Source: Achatina immaculata
Taxonomy: Eukaryota > Mollusca > Gastropoda > Stylommatophora > Achatinidae
Reading direction: 5' to 3'
NCBI GenBank assembly: GCA_009760885.1
Contig: CM019703.1
Coordinates: 12,558,959 to 12,622,958, forward strand
DNA: 64,000 nt
Made by a program: the position numbers and the translations under genes
Notes under the pieces: generated by a model
Seen by the model: the letters and a program-made list of their open reading frames with translations, nothing else
What the model was told of the DNA's origin: nothing
The model's database searches: none
Part shown: piece by piece, positions 1 through 10,494 of the stretch
Layout: each line of letters starts with the position of its first letter
Numbering within the stretch: position 1 is the stretch's first letter

Positions 1-149
1 CTGAATACGAAAAGTATGTTTTCAGACTCCTCACTGCAAGTAACCTTAGATAGACTGGAACTTTCTGAGTTCTGGTGTAGAAGTAAATCACAGTATCCTC
101 CCTTATTTGCAAGTACATGTCTGTGTGAATTTGGATAGTTTTTTTTATC

Positions 150-500
150 CACTGCAAGGGGGTGAAGACGCCTGTCCGACGAGGCAATCAGCGACCCATA
201 GCTGATATGCTAGCGTCAGGGTTAGCCAACCATAACTGACCAAGACCCTGTCCCCACCTCTCCGTGGTACCCCCAGTAACAGGCCTAGCCTGGCTAACGG
301 GGCAGGGGTCACCATAGTCCCCATGGTGGTGGAGTCTGTTAAAAGAAGCACTGCACACCCGCCCCTACTTTTTAGCTGTACTCCGGGCCTGAAAAATAGC
401 TGCCATAACCCGTTCCCACGGCGATACGATGCTGTGCCTCAACATCTCTACAGCATCGGCTGCAAAGAACAACAGCTCGCAGTTACAGGGAGATCGTACA
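150..500 (+). repeat. Interspersed SINE-like repeat, family S1, copy 1
   Basis: This segment recurs at 5283-5425, 7196-7370, 31808-32165 and 44140-44562, in both orientations. Shared landmarks are the 'gaccaagaccctgtcc' block, 'ccatagtccccatggtg', a 'ctgaaaaatagctgcc' block and an end that reads 'agcatcggctgcaaagaaca' then 'cgcagttacag'. Two other copies carry a GAA-rich tail at this last end, which fits a retroposed short element. I see no clear pol III A and B boxes and no coding capacity, so the class is uncertain. Confidence 0.7.
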
Positions 501-1200
501 AGTTATCTACTGCAAATAGAACTGTATGTCTCAGCTAAACCAGAATCGAGAATTCCGCTGAAATATATTTCCACATATTGAAGATATTCGCACAAAATTA
601 ATTAATTAATGAATTAAAACTGTCGCTTTTATCATTCAATTTTTAAAAAATTTCTTTAAAAGATGTTGCTTTTTTCATCAATAGTATTTTACTTATGTTC
701 ACATCTAATGATTTTATTTCTATATTTCTACTTGATGTAATTAATAAACATTTTCTGAATGCGTCAGTTTTGGCTTATATTACGATAAATATCGACTGAA
801 ATAAAAATCAAAATGAAACAAAAAATTGAGCACACAAACAAAATCTCTTTTGGGGGGTCGGACATAATTTTTTAACGTGGGAAACACGCAAAGGCTTCAT
901 CTGCAGTTTTTCTGCCTGATATTATTTATATGGAGTTTAGCGAGCATTTTTTTTTTTACTCTGGGAAAGCAAGAATAAAGATGAGCGGTGAAGTTTTATA
1001 AAGGGAAGTATGAGAATACGAGACAGGAAAAAAAAAGAAACAGGGAAAATGTGATTGAAGCCAAACAAATACAGTTAACATGTTCAGCAATACGCCTTCT
1101 TCGAGACATGTGAGAAAGAAACAGCATCAGATTAACAGAAAATTGTGTGTGTGTGTGTGGGGGGGGGGGGAGGAATGGGGGTCGGGGTGCCATAATTCAT
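501..1200. other. AT-rich stretch with no recognised gene
   Basis: The sequence is AT-rich with homopolymer runs. A (TG)n plus poly-G tract lies near 1145-1170. The short open frames here have no recognisable domain. Confidence 0.6.
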
Positions 1201-1503
1201 ATACAAGGTCAGACAATTAAGTAATGAGACTGATTTATTTATGGCAAAGACAAAAATGCCACCTATGAAGCAAAGCATAGAATCCAAAGGTGCAACCTTC
1301 ATCTGTGATCTGGTAACTTTTCATCGCCGCCTGATAAGCAGACGACAAACAAGCCGGCATTTTGTTGACCTAGTTAGAGGTGCCATGTTATGTAATCAGC
1401 ATGGAGCAAAAAGCTAACATTAAAGTCTGATTAAAATTCGGAAAAAGTGCCATTGAGACAGCTGAATTTGATGGGACAAGTTTATGAGGATAACTGATCA
1501 TCT

Positions 1504-1514
1504 TGTACACAGAT
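1504..1514. repeat. Left target-site duplication of the RT-A insertion
   Basis: TGTACACAGAT here is repeated as TGTGCACAGAT at 1882-1892, with one mismatch. Removing the insert and one copy restores the mariner reading CTQIFRWYSRF across the junction, which confirms the site. Confidence 0.85.
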
Positions 1515-1881
1515 CATTCATTCATATGCATGTCCCTTGCGGAACTTTGCCTCCCTAACAGCACTCCTGTAAGCCTCTCGGTTGAGAGCACGATGGTCTG
1601 CTGCTGATGCATCCATTTGCAGATCAGCAACGATGTCTTGCAGCCATCTTTGCTTTGGTCTTCCTCTTTCTTTTTCCCATTATGTACCTTTCCAAGATGG
1701 TCTTCTCTAGATTATCATGACGTTTAATGTGTCCAAAATATTTAACTTTTCTCTCTTTAATCCTTCTTTACTAGCCAGTCTTCTTCAATATTCAGTTCTT
1801 GTAGTATGGATATATTTGTTCTTTTTTGTGTCGTTGATATTTGAAGAACTCTTCTGTAGCATTTACATTCAAAGGCATTTA
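1515..1881 (-). mobile_element. RT-A retrotransposon 3' end, 5'-truncated, nested in mariner
   Basis: Read on the minus strand, this is the C-terminal coding end and 3' tail of a non-LTR retrotransposon. It carries a KRGRP-like basic motif, the AAGHLAHNREAYRSAV-like block seen in the other RT-A copies, and a terminal 'gggacatgcatatgaatgaatg' tail type. It is 367 bp long and collinear with 36075-36167 plus 36996-37290. The 11-bp TSD flanks it. It is a dead-on-arrival copy with no RT catalytic core. Confidence 0.85.
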
Positions 1882-2867
1882 TGTGCACAGATATTCAGGT
1901 GGTATTCACGATTCAAACTGGCGTGGAAACGATTACAAATGGTATAGACATGGACGCCCAATTTCTGTTCGTAATAAGGAACTCATTGCAAAAGTCAGAA
2001 AACGAATACAAGAAGATCGTTGCTTGACTGTGAGGATGATGGCAGATGAATTTTGGTGTTAACCGAGAGACCATTCGTAAAATTTTATTGGAAGATTTGA
2101 GCAAGAAAAAAGCTGATTGCCGGTTTGTACCACATTCGTTGTCTGATGACCAAAAACATCAGTGTGTTGAGTACGCAAAAGACATCATCAAAACGTGTCA
2201 CAGAAATAAACATTTCTTAAATTTGATGGCTGCAGAGGATGAAACATGGATTTTCCGCTGAGACCCCACAACTAAACGCCAAAGTGCTCAGTGAAAGTCA
2301 TCATCATCACCAAAAGGCAAAAAATTTCTTTCTGAAAAGTCGAAAGTGAAGACAATGTTAGTGTGCTTCTACGACAGCAAAGGAGTTATGCACAAAGAAT
2401 TTATTCCAGAGGGACGGACTGTCACTGCCAAAGTTTATTTAAGTATTTTGAAACGCCCATTGAAAAGGAATCTCCGAGTCCGACCCGAGTATTCAACACC
2501 TGGCAGTCTTTTCCTTCTTCATGATAATGAAAGGCGGTAGTTGTACAGGAATTTTTGGCCCGAAAACAAGTGTGTGTTCTCAACCATCCACCCTATTCCC
2601 CGTATTTGTCTCCTTGTGATTATTTTGTATTCCCAAAATTAAAGTTAACATTGCTTCTTTTGACGATAGCGATGACACCCAAAGGGCCGTAATATCTTTC
2701 CAACAGAAGAACTGCAGAGGTCGTTCCAGTGTTTGTTAGACCGTGTCACCCGCAGTGTCAATGCACAAGGGGCTTACTTTGAATACACTACAGGTTATAC
2801 CTTCAAATGTTGTATATTTGATTTTTTCTAGAATTAGTCTCATTACTTGACTGTCGGATTTTGTAGA

Positions 2868-3275
2868 TAACCATATAGATGCCCAGTTGCATATATACGC
2901 CATATCCATATAGATGCTATACCATATATATGGTCAGCTCCATATAGATCCCCAGTTGCATGTAGATGCCATATCATTATAGATGCCATATCCATATAGA
3001 TGCCATACCATTATAGATGCCATATCAGTATAGATGTCATATCATTATAGATGCCATATCATTTTAGATGCCATTTCAATATAGATACCACACCATTATA
3101 GATACCATATCCGTATAGATGCCATATCATTATAGACGCCATATCCACATAGACGCCATATCCAAATAGACGCCATATCCGTATAGATGCCATATCCATA
3201 TAGATGTCATATCCATATAGACGCCATATCCATATAGATGTCATATCCATATAGACGCCATATCCATATAGATGC
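2868..3275. repeat. 18-bp minisatellite
   Basis: About twenty diverged copies of an 18-bp unit of the form 'tatagatgccatatcatt', with variants 'ccatatag', 'cgtatag' and 'cacatag'. It begins about 10 bp beyond the mariner's right TIR. Because 18 is a multiple of three, one strand stays open and encodes an artefactual GYDIYMDMAS-like peptide. Confidence 0.9.
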
Positions 3276-3524
3276 CTAGCTGCAGCGGAAATCTGCAAGT
3301 ACTATTACTTACATGCTCAAGTGTTCTGTCGCTTTAAGACCACTCGTGTTTGTTTTTGTTTTGAGTCCATGGATGTAGAGTTGGTACACCAAACCTTCCA
3401 CTGTGAAACCTATGGTTTTCTCTGTATAACTTATTTTAACTTCAGCTCATTCATCAGTAGTACTTTTCCACCGATTCGAACTCTTGGTAGAATTTCTTCT
3501 GACTTAGACTCGACAGTCCTGTTA

Positions 3525-4500
3525 GAGCTAAGACTGGGGCTTTCAGTCCAGAGATGTTAGAGCTAAGACTGGGGCTTTCAGTCCAGAGATGTTAGAGCTA
3601 AGACTGGGGTTTTCCGTCCAGAGATGTTAGAGCTAAGACTGGGGCTTTCAGTCCAGAGATGTTAGAGCTAAGACTGGGGCTTTCAGTCCAGAGATGTTAG
3701 AGCTAAGACTGGGGCTTTCAGTCCAGAGATGTTAGAGCTAAGACTGGGGCTTTCAGTCCAGAGATGTTAGAGCTAAGACTGGGGCTTTCAGTCCAGAGAT
3801 GTTAGAGCTAAGACTGCGGCTTTCAGTCCAGAGATGTTAGAGCTAAGACTGGGGCTTTCAGTCCAGAGATGTTAGAGCTAAGACTGCGGCTTTCAGTCCA
3901 GAGATGTTAGAGCTAAGACTGGGGTTTTCCGTCCAGAAATGTTAGAGCTACGAGTAAGACTGGGGCTTTCAGTCCACAGAGATGTTAGAGCTAAGATTGA
4001 GGTCTTCAGTCCACAGAGATGATTGAGCTAAGATTGAGACCTTCAGTCCACAAAGATGATTGAGCTAAGATTGAGACCTTCAGTCCACAGAGATGTTAGA
4101 GCTAAGATTGAGACTTTGAATCCACAAAGATGTAAGAGCTAAGATTGAGACCATCAATCCAATGAGATGTTAGAGCTAAGACTGAGTCTTTCAATCCACA
4201 GATATGATAGAGCTAAAACTGAGGATTTCAATTCACAGAGATGTTAGAGCTAAGACTGAGGCCTTCGGTCCACAGAGATGTCTGAGCTAAGATTGAGGCT
4301 TTCAGTCCACAGAGATGTTAGAGCTAAGACTGCGGTCTTCAGTCCACAGAGATGTTTGAGCTAAGACTGAGGCGTTGAATCCACAAAGATGTTTGAGCTA
4401 AGATTGAGGCTTTCAGTTCACAGAGATGTCAGAGCTAAATTTGAGGCTCTTTAAATCCACATTTATATCTGAGTTAACATTAAGACTTCCAGTCTCTGTC
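3525..4500. repeat. 35-38-bp minisatellite with internal hairpin
   Basis: About 26 units that start 'gttagagctaagactg'. The left part (3525-3950) is nearly homogeneous with a 35-bp unit. The right part is diverged with 37-38-bp units carrying 'ccacagagat'. Each unit contains GACTG and CAGTC separated by 7 nt, a short inverted repeat. The gradient suggests recent expansion at the left end. Confidence 0.95.
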
Positions 4501-4509
4501 GGGTCTAAA

Positions 4510-5025
4510 ACCTTCGCTTACTCTTTACTCGTTCAAGATTCAGTTGACTCTACACATGCACAAACATCTTCAAAGAACTGTCGTACGCATGAGTATGTGT
4601 GAGAACAATTCTGACACTTTCGGCGCAAAATGAGGGGATCTATATACTCAATAACGTCTCATTCCGAGACGTATCTACGAGGCACGTGGAGTTTGGCTGT
4701 ATATTTTGTAAGATACCACAGCGAACGTGACTTGGAGAATACTTCGTTCGAGGTCATGAAACTCTGTTGTCGGATCTATCAAATCATGGGTTTGTCTGAT
4801 CTATCAAATCACGGGTTTGTCGGTTGTCTGGAAACTCTGTTGTCTGATCTATCAAATCACGCCCTTGGCTCCTGTTTCATTAAAAGGTTAATTCCTGCGC
4901 CTCCTCTACCTTACGCTCTATTTCTTCCTGTTAAATACAGACGCTTTCTGAGGTGAACATTTCCACACTTTGGATACTGAACTCTGTCCTATAGCAAAGA
5001 TCCGGGATCATTCAATCATTTGGTC
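4510..5025. other. Unassigned sequence with a short local duplication
   Basis: An open frame of 108 codons spans 4630-4956 but has no recognisable domain. Its middle (about 4755-4865) contains a tandem block built on 'tgatctatcaaatca', which explains its repeated SDLSNH residues. I do not support it as a gene. Confidence 0.5.
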
Positions 5026-5029
5026 ATTT

Positions 5030-5225
5030 GGAGGCTGTACTGATAAAGAAAGAGGGGAAGGTCAAGGCAGAAGATGGCTGCAAGACATCGTTGATGACCA
5101 GCGAATAGACACATCAGCAGCAGGCCATCTTGCTTACAACCGAGAGGCCTACAGGAGAGCTGTTAGGGAAGCAGAGTTCCCAAAGAACTGACAGAATGAC
5201 TGACTGACTGACTGACTGATAAATA
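5030..5225 (+). mobile_element. RT-A retrotransposon 3' end, 5'-truncated
   Basis: The plus strand encodes the end of the RT-A polyprotein: a GRRWLQDIVDDQ block, then SAAGHLAYNREAYRRAV. It ends in a tetranucleotide tail of 'actg' repeats near 5205-5220, in place of the AATG repeats of other copies. Only the last 60 or so codons are present. It is a retroposed fragment, not a gene. Confidence 0.8.
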
Positions 5226-5282
5226 CGAATAACGGAAACCTTAAATATTCCTTCATTTGTCTGGCCTTCTATATTCCTGAAA

Positions 5283-5425
5283 CTGCGAGCTGGCGATCTT
5301 TGGAGCTGATGGTATGAAGATGTTGAGGCACAGCATCGTGTCAGCTTGGGAGCGGTTTATGGAGGTTTTTTTTTCAGTCTCTGAGTGGGGCTGCACTGCA
5401 GCGGGTGTGCAACAATGTTCCCACT
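5283..5425 (-). repeat. Family S1 repeat, copy 2 (truncated)
   Basis: In reverse orientation this matches the terminal part of copy 1: 'aactgcgagctg', 'ttgaggcacagcatcgt', and the 'ggagcggtttatggaggt' region. The other half of the element is missing. Confidence 0.65.
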
Positions 5426-5738
5426 AAGGTCTTGAGGTTAGTCTGCAAGTTTTCAACTCGTGTGCAAATATGCTGTCAAAAACATTTTGTGTTGAAATGT
5501 ATGTCGTACTTTTAAAGTACAAAGTATGATTTAAAGTTCTCAGAAAGGAAAAAGAAACAGGAAAACAAACTCATTTAATTGTCATTTACTGTTTAAAAAA
5601 ACACAACATAAACGATTTTGCAATTTAAACTGAAGTTTGCTGATTAGACAAGGGCAAATTGCCTGAAATGTTCACATCAGCTTCACGTGCTGACCTGAAT
5701 TGTACTCAGCAGATGATTCAAGAGCACAGAAAAGCGAC
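5426..5738. other. AT-rich spacer
   Basis: No coding or repeat signature recognised between the S1 copy and the Tc1-like element. Confidence 0.5.
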
Positions 5739-7063
5739 ACTGGTCAAAACAGCATTTTTGACAATAAATCATGACAGTTTCAAGAGAATCCCGTGAAACT
5801 TACTGAACACAAAACTCACTGACCGTGTTATTGATTGCCTATAAAAGATTGACGCTCCTCGAATCAATTCATTTGACAATTCAATGCGCAAGTATGGCTC
5901 ATCTCACTACAGAACAACGACTTATCATCATTGGACGTTTACAGACTGGACAGTCACAAAGTGTAGTGGCCAGACAATTTAATGTGGTTAGAAGCACCAT
6001 TAATCGCCTTTGGATACGATTTCAAGAAACTGGCTCAGAAACCGGCCACGCAGTGCAAGGACTATGGTCACAACTCCTGCCGAAAACCGCTTCATACGGC
6101 TGTGTCACCTGATGAATCGATTTGCATATGTGTCCTCAACAGTTCAGTCAATGACAGCACCTAGTCCAATTTCAGATCAAATGATCAGGAACCGGCTACA
6201 CGACGCTGGTCTTTGGGCTAAAAGACCCTAAAGAGGTCCTGTTCTTACGACTGCAGTGGGCGAACCAGCATCGTCAATGGGCCGTTACGAATGATTGGAG
6301 AAGGGTTTGGTTTGTGGTGAATCATTCTTTCAGCTCCAACGACACGATAGACGGAGAGGAGTTTACGGCAGAGGCCATGAGCGCTACGCCCAGAACTGCG
6401 TGGATGAAGCTCCTCCACATGGTGGTGGAGGTGTACTGGTGTGGGGGACGATCAACTTCATGGGAAGAAGTGACCTGGTGTAAACTGAAGGACGCCTGAA
6501 TGCCCAAAGATATGTCACTGAAATTCTTCGTCCCCATGTCCTTCCACTTCTGGCTGCACCAGGGTCGATTTTTCAGCAGGATAGCGTTCGACCTCATGTA
6601 GCACAACTCACCACCCAGTTCCTCCCTGACAACAACGTCCAGATCATTCCGTGGCCATCTATGTCATCAGACATGAACCCAGTAGAAAACTTATAGGATG
6701 AACTCAATAGACAAGTCCGCCAGCGAGACGTGGCACCAACCAATCTCCGACAGTTATCTCTTGCACTACGGGAAGAGTGGGCAGCCGTCCTACAACAACA
6801 GATCCAACGGCTAATCGGATCCATGTCAAGGAGACGTCGTTTTCTGACCAGAGGAGGCCATATACCTTACTGAAACGGAGGCATCAGTCGCAAAAAATAA
6901 AAGTCCAAACCAAATTTAATGAACATCATTTCATTGTTCAAGTTTTAAAGTTTCTTCTTGCCAAGATTGAAACATTAATTCCGTAAAATAAAATTTTGAT
7001 ACAACTGTGAAATTTGGTGTCCATTACGACTACAGTAGTGTTGCGCTTTTTGTTTTGAACAGT
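5739..7063 (+). mobile_element. Tc1-like DNA transposon
   Basis: A Tc1-type transposase pseudogene is flanked by matching ends. The left end starts 'actggtcaaaaca' at 5739; the right end, reverse-complemented from 7063, reads 'actgttcaaaacaaaaagcg'. The left TIR is degenerate beyond about 13 bp. The total length of about 1.3 kb fits the family. The right end resembles the TIR of the second Tc1-like element at 50529-52051. Confidence 0.75.
5894..6873 (+). pseudogene. Tc1-like DD34E transposase, frameshifted
   Basis: The start MAHLTTEQRLIIIGRLQTG at 5894 opens the N-terminal helix-turn-helix domain. The second helix-turn-helix follows in another frame around 6040-6230. The catalytic core includes the VDEAPPHGGGGVLVWGTI block (about 6400-6460), an Asp in QQDSVRPH at 6580-6582 and the Glu in NPVEN at 6685-6687, exactly 34 residues later as expected for Tc1. 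The C-terminus ends GGHIPY followed by TGA at 6871. At least two frameshifts and several stops break it. The catalytic residues of the last two positions are intact, so decay looks neutral. Confidence 0.9.
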
Positions 7064-7195
7064 ATATTTTCCTTCCACTCTATTACAGCACAGAGTAACA
7101 TAAGGAAAGTTTAAAATAAAGTTAGCAGTTTTATTGTTTAAAATAAGCTTTCATGCACTGCATGGATTTAGATGGAACATTGGTGCATGCAATAC
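7064..7195. other. Short spacer
   Basis: Non-repetitive AT-rich sequence between the Tc1-like element and an S1 copy. Confidence 0.5.
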
Positions 7196-7370
7196 TTCTT
7201 TAGCAGACTCCACCGCCATGGGGACTATGACGATACTTGCTCCGTTAGCCAGGCTAGGGCTGTTATTAGAGGTGGCAAGGGAAAGGCGAGACGGGGTCTT
7301 GGTCAACTGCAGTTGGCCACACACCTGATGCTAGTATGTCAGCATGTGGCTGACTGCTAAGAGAGACAGC
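7196..7370 (-). repeat. Family S1 repeat, copy 3 (partial)
   Basis: In reverse orientation it shares 'agactccaccgccatgggga', 'ttagccaggctaggg', 'ggtcttggtcaac' and the 'gctagtatgtcagca' block with copy 1. It covers the central and 5' half only. Confidence 0.7.
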
Positions 7371-7444
7371 GTTTCCTCTTGTCTTCACTTGTGTAAAAGA
7401 AAACTGCCTTGCCTTATCACGAAAGTCTGCTCCCTCAACACTGC

Positions 7445-7640
7445 GAGTTACATGAAACAGTGGACAAGACAAGACAAGATAAATCAAGACAAGACAAGAC
7501 AAATCAAGACACGACCGGACATGTAAATGTAAGGTTACGCTTCTTCATTTATCCAGGCCCTGGCATTCCCAAATGCCTCATCCGTCTTCCTTTACCTACG
7601 CCTTTTGATCAGCCCGTTTCTCTGCTGCTGCTTCTTCTTC
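7445..7640. repeat. Interspersed repeat F, copy 1, with (GACAA)n
   Basis: A (GACAA)n tract at about 7463-7512 is followed by 'ctggcattcccaaatg' and 'ccttcctttacctacgcc'-like sequence. The same order occurs at 10325-10490. The pentanucleotide tract may be the tail of the element read in reverse. Confidence 0.6.
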
Positions 7641-7789
7641 TTCTTACTGAAAAACTAGCCAAGTCGACCATGACATGGAGGGTATCTGGAGGAGCATCAG
7701 CTCACTATTTTTCAAAGGCATAAAAAAGATAAAATAAACTTCACAGCCTCTTTATCATCTACACGCCATCACCATCAGTTTTTTTTTAA

Positions 7790-8225
7790 TGAACAAAGAC
7801 GTAGCTCAGCGTTAGAAACAAGGTGTGAGCGCTCTGATCGAACTTGATTTCAAAGTTGTGCAGTTTTTGGATTCCAACGCGATTGACACTCATTGTAGAG
7901 TCGAGTCCTCTTTGAGCTTCGATGAGAAACAAGGTAAGGGTAAAGATGTCCGTTTCCATGCCTGTATGGCATACTGGGGGGTACGGCGTTAGATCCGTTT
8001 TTCCAACACCATCTGCGCATGGAAGTGTGATGTGGTCAGTATCACGCCTGGCCGTATTTACCTTCCCAGATTTCTCTGGCACTCATTTTTAGAAGCTGGG
8101 TTGAACTGGAGCATTTTTTGGTGCGGTTAATAGCAACAACAAAAAATCTTCTGCATTGGGACTTGAACCAGGTACCACTGGATAGTAAACCGAAACCCTA
8201 ACCACGCAACTAACCAGGCTGGCGA
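7790..8225 (-). mobile_element. tRNA-derived SINE, probable
   Basis: On the minus strand, from 8225 downward, a tRNA-like head contains a good pol III B box (GGTTCAAGTCC near 8163-8173) about 40 nt after an A-box-like 'tggttagttgcgtgg'. The body then runs 'gggaaggtaaatacggc', 'ccacatcacacttccatg' and 'ggcatggaaacggacat', a layout I associate with a conserved SINE body found across invertebrates (recalled, not searched). It ends in a run of A near 7780. It cannot form a true tRNA cloverleaf end and no CCA-proximal stem is visible. Confidence 0.6.
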
Positions 8226-8492
8226 CAAGAAACAACGAGTAGAAGAAACAAGGGACAGAAGAAACAATGGGTAGAAGAAGCAAGGGGTAGAAGAAACAAG
8301 GGGTGGAGGAAATAAGAGGTAGAAGAAACAAGGGGTGGAAGAAACAAGGGGTAGAAGAAACAAGGGGTGGAGGAAACAAGAGGTGGAAGAAACAAGGGGT
8401 GGAAGAAACAAGGGGTGGAAGAAACAAAGGGTGGAAGAAACAAGGGATAGAAGAAACAAGGGGTAGAAGAAACAAGGGGTAGAAGAAACAAG
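8226..8492. repeat. 16-bp minisatellite
   Basis: About seventeen copies of 'agaagaaacaaggggt', with variants 'ggaagaaacaaggggt' and 'ggaggaaataagaggt'. It directly abuts the SINE head. The unit length (16) makes all three minus frames open with the same SSTPCFFHPLFLPPLV-like peptide, so none of these frames is a gene. Confidence 0.95.
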
Positions 8493-8499
8493 AAAAGTC

Positions 8500-9125
8500 T
8501 TGGTGAACGTTTATAATATACCACCAATCATTCTATAGTCTGATGACCTTTCTCAGTTAAACGCTAAGGCAGTCTCTGCCTCTAATTCGCTTAGACTGTG
8601 TCCGGCCTAATTCCAATAAAAGTAGTTCTTTTTAACTCAGAAAATTGGATACTGTTTCGTTTCTCGATCAATGCTTTCCCAGCTCCCCACATTTCTTCCT
8701 GTGGTGTTTTTTAAGGCCAGAAATATGAAGGAGATTATGAAAAATATATTAAGAAAAAAGCTTGTGAATGTTGAAAGAGTGCAGTCATTACGCTGTAGGC
8801 ACGGGCAGAATTATTGATGAGGGAAAATACGTGTGTGTAGCGAGAAAACAAGTATGACTGGTTTAAGAATAACCATATGTTGTGAATACTGAAGCCAGCC
8901 TAGTGGGGATTAGGATAAACGTTAATACCACATATGCAGAGACTGATCTGAAGTTTGCCTTGTAGTGTATGGTGAAGCGGGGTTTGAAATGACAGTTATG
9001 GAAATGACGTGGACGTGAATAGACATTTTGAAGAACTTTCTCTAGAATCCTATGTCCTGTGGCATTTTCATGCCGTAGGGATCTGAGGTGTTAGTACCTA
9101 CCCACACTTACAGGACACTACAGCA
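8500..9125. other. Unassigned sequence
   Basis: No gene or repeat recognised; no long open frame. Confidence 0.5.
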
Positions 9126-9129
9126 TTTC

Positions 9130-9490
9130 AGGTAGGGATGCCAACACTTGTCCTCGCTATCATTTGAGGTAGGGATGCCAACACTTGTCTTCGCTATCAT
9201 TTGAGGTAGGGATGCCAACACTTGTCTTCGCTATTATTTGAGGTAGGGATGCCAACACTTGTCCTCGCTATCATTTGAGGTAGGGGTGCCAACACTTGAC
9301 TTCTCTATCATTTGAGGTAGGGATGCCAACACTTGTCTTCGCTATCATTTGAGGTAGGGATGCCAACACTTGTCTTCGCTATCATTTGAGGTAGGGATGC
9401 CAACACTTGTCCTCGCTATCATTTGAGGTAGGGGTGCCAACACTTGTCCTCGCTATCATTTGAGGTAGGGATGCCAACACTTGTCCTCGC
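9130..9490. repeat. 37-bp minisatellite
   Basis: Nearly ten units containing 'gaggtagggatgccaacac' followed by 'ttgtcctcgctatcatt'. Copies differ at a few positions (gtc-c/t-tcgct, gggatg/ggggtg), so homogenisation is recent. Confidence 0.95.
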
Positions 9491-9494
9491 GGGC

Positions 9495-10015
9495 TTTGTT
9501 TTTCTAGGGAAATCGCATGAAACGTTTAAAACATTAAAATGTTAAAAAGATAATCATCATCATTGCATATCGGGCAAGTCCACAAGTGGTCTGATCTTCC
9601 CTTGCAAAGAAAGATCTCAGGATGGTGCGTGTAGTTTGCAAACCGCGATGAGAACGTTAAATTATGGAAGAGGCGGCGGGCACGGAGAGAAATCAACTTC
9701 TACGCAAATCATACACAATCATGCACAAAACATGTCCTCCGAGACTGATCGTCATGATCAACTGTGTCTCTAATTATTCTTTCGTGACCGAACATATGAT
9801 CTTTTGTGACTCTGATTCATCAGTCGTGGCCTGACATTATGGTCTACTGTTTCTCTAAATTATCTGTCCTCACTGAACCTCCAGAACCTCCTATGGCTCT
9901 GACGACCATACAAGCATTCAAACCTTCAAGTTATCACGTCCATACATCTATTCCATCGCGTGTGGTAGTATGCTTCTTGATACAGACAAAATGTTCTGAA
10001 TCTTTCATAGGCCAT
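9495..10015. other. Unassigned sequence
   Basis: A 76-codon frame at 9806-10036 runs into the ATT microsatellite and has no domain. Nothing else is recognised. Confidence 0.45.
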
Positions 10016-10056
10016 TATTATTATTATTATTATTGATGATGATGATGATGATGATT
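10014..10056. repeat. (ATT)n(GAT)n microsatellite
   Basis: Seven or so 'att' repeats are followed directly by seven 'gat' repeats. Confidence 0.9.
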
Positions 10057-10324
10057 CACTTTTCAGTTTCAGTATCCGTTTTGCGGTAAGTCAGTATTTA
10101 CAAGCCCTCAGTTTTCATGTTTATTGCACAAATTTTGCCAACTCGAAAGACAGCTGTTTAAATACGATAAATGACAAATTTCATATTTAACCATTTTTCC
10201 CTTCCCCCAAATTCTACTGACACTGCAAATAAAACAGTTGTGTTGTAAAGTTATGTTCAATTCCCTTTTTTTTACATATTCTGTTGTTTCACAAGCATGT
10301 TTTTCCACTATTTTTTAAAAATAT

Positions 10325-10490
10325 TTACAAGGACAGACAAGACAATGCAAAATAAGATAAGACAAAACAAGGCAATGATAAGACCTTAACTAAGTCTGTT
10401 CAGTCTCTGGCATTCCGAAATGTGTCAACTGCCTTCTTTTACCTACGCCGTACGGTCAGCATTTCTTTACCCGCACAGATAGTAAAGAAT
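10325..10490. repeat. Interspersed repeat F, copy 2
   Basis: A decayed (GACAA)n tract is followed by 'ctctggcattccgaaatg' and 'ccttcttttacctacgcc', matching 7445-7640 in order and spacing. Confidence 0.6.
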
Positions 10491-10494
10491 TCTG

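Larger units (their letters stand above)
1400..2640 (+). pseudogene. Mariner transposase, degraded
   Basis: The frame starts near 1400 with 'MEQKANIK', typical of mariner transposases, and is cut at 1515 by the nested retroelement. It resumes at 1893 with a FRWYSRFK-like helix-turn-helix segment. The DD(34)D catalytic signature is visible: DETW with its Asp at 2238-2240, HDN with Asp at 2523-2525, and SPCDYF with Asp at 2618-2620. The last two lie 95 nt apart, not a multiple of three, so a small deletion shifts the frame between them. Stops and other frameshifts are present, so no functional enzyme is expected. Any related element with intact protein could still recognise the TIRs. Confidence 0.85.
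1209..2858 (+). mobile_element. Mariner-type DNA transposon, interrupted by a retroelement
   Basis: The element is bounded by imperfect 23-bp TIRs at 1209-1231 and 2836-2858, which differ at three positions and share the core 'aagtaatgagact'. Its length without the nested insertion is about 1.27 kb, normal for mariner elements. The transposase between the TIRs is broken. A 5'-truncated RT-A retroelement sits inside at 1515-1881 with an 11-bp TSD. The host element is therefore the older of the two. Confidence 0.85.

Noticed and set aside
3525..4500. Regular 35-38-bp repeats that might suggest a CRISPR array
   Set aside because: Units are contiguous with no unique spacers, and the context is eukaryotic transposon DNA without cas genes. 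It is a minisatellite.
4630..4956. 108-codon frame as a host gene
   Set aside because: No domain, a local repeat explains part of it, and there is no supporting splice or start context.
8150..8225. Possible functional tRNA gene on the minus strand
   Set aside because: Good B box, but no matching acceptor stem and the sequence continues into a SINE-like body.
8089..8527. Three overlapping minus frames of 105-128 codons
   Set aside because: All come from a 16-bp tandem repeat read in three frames.
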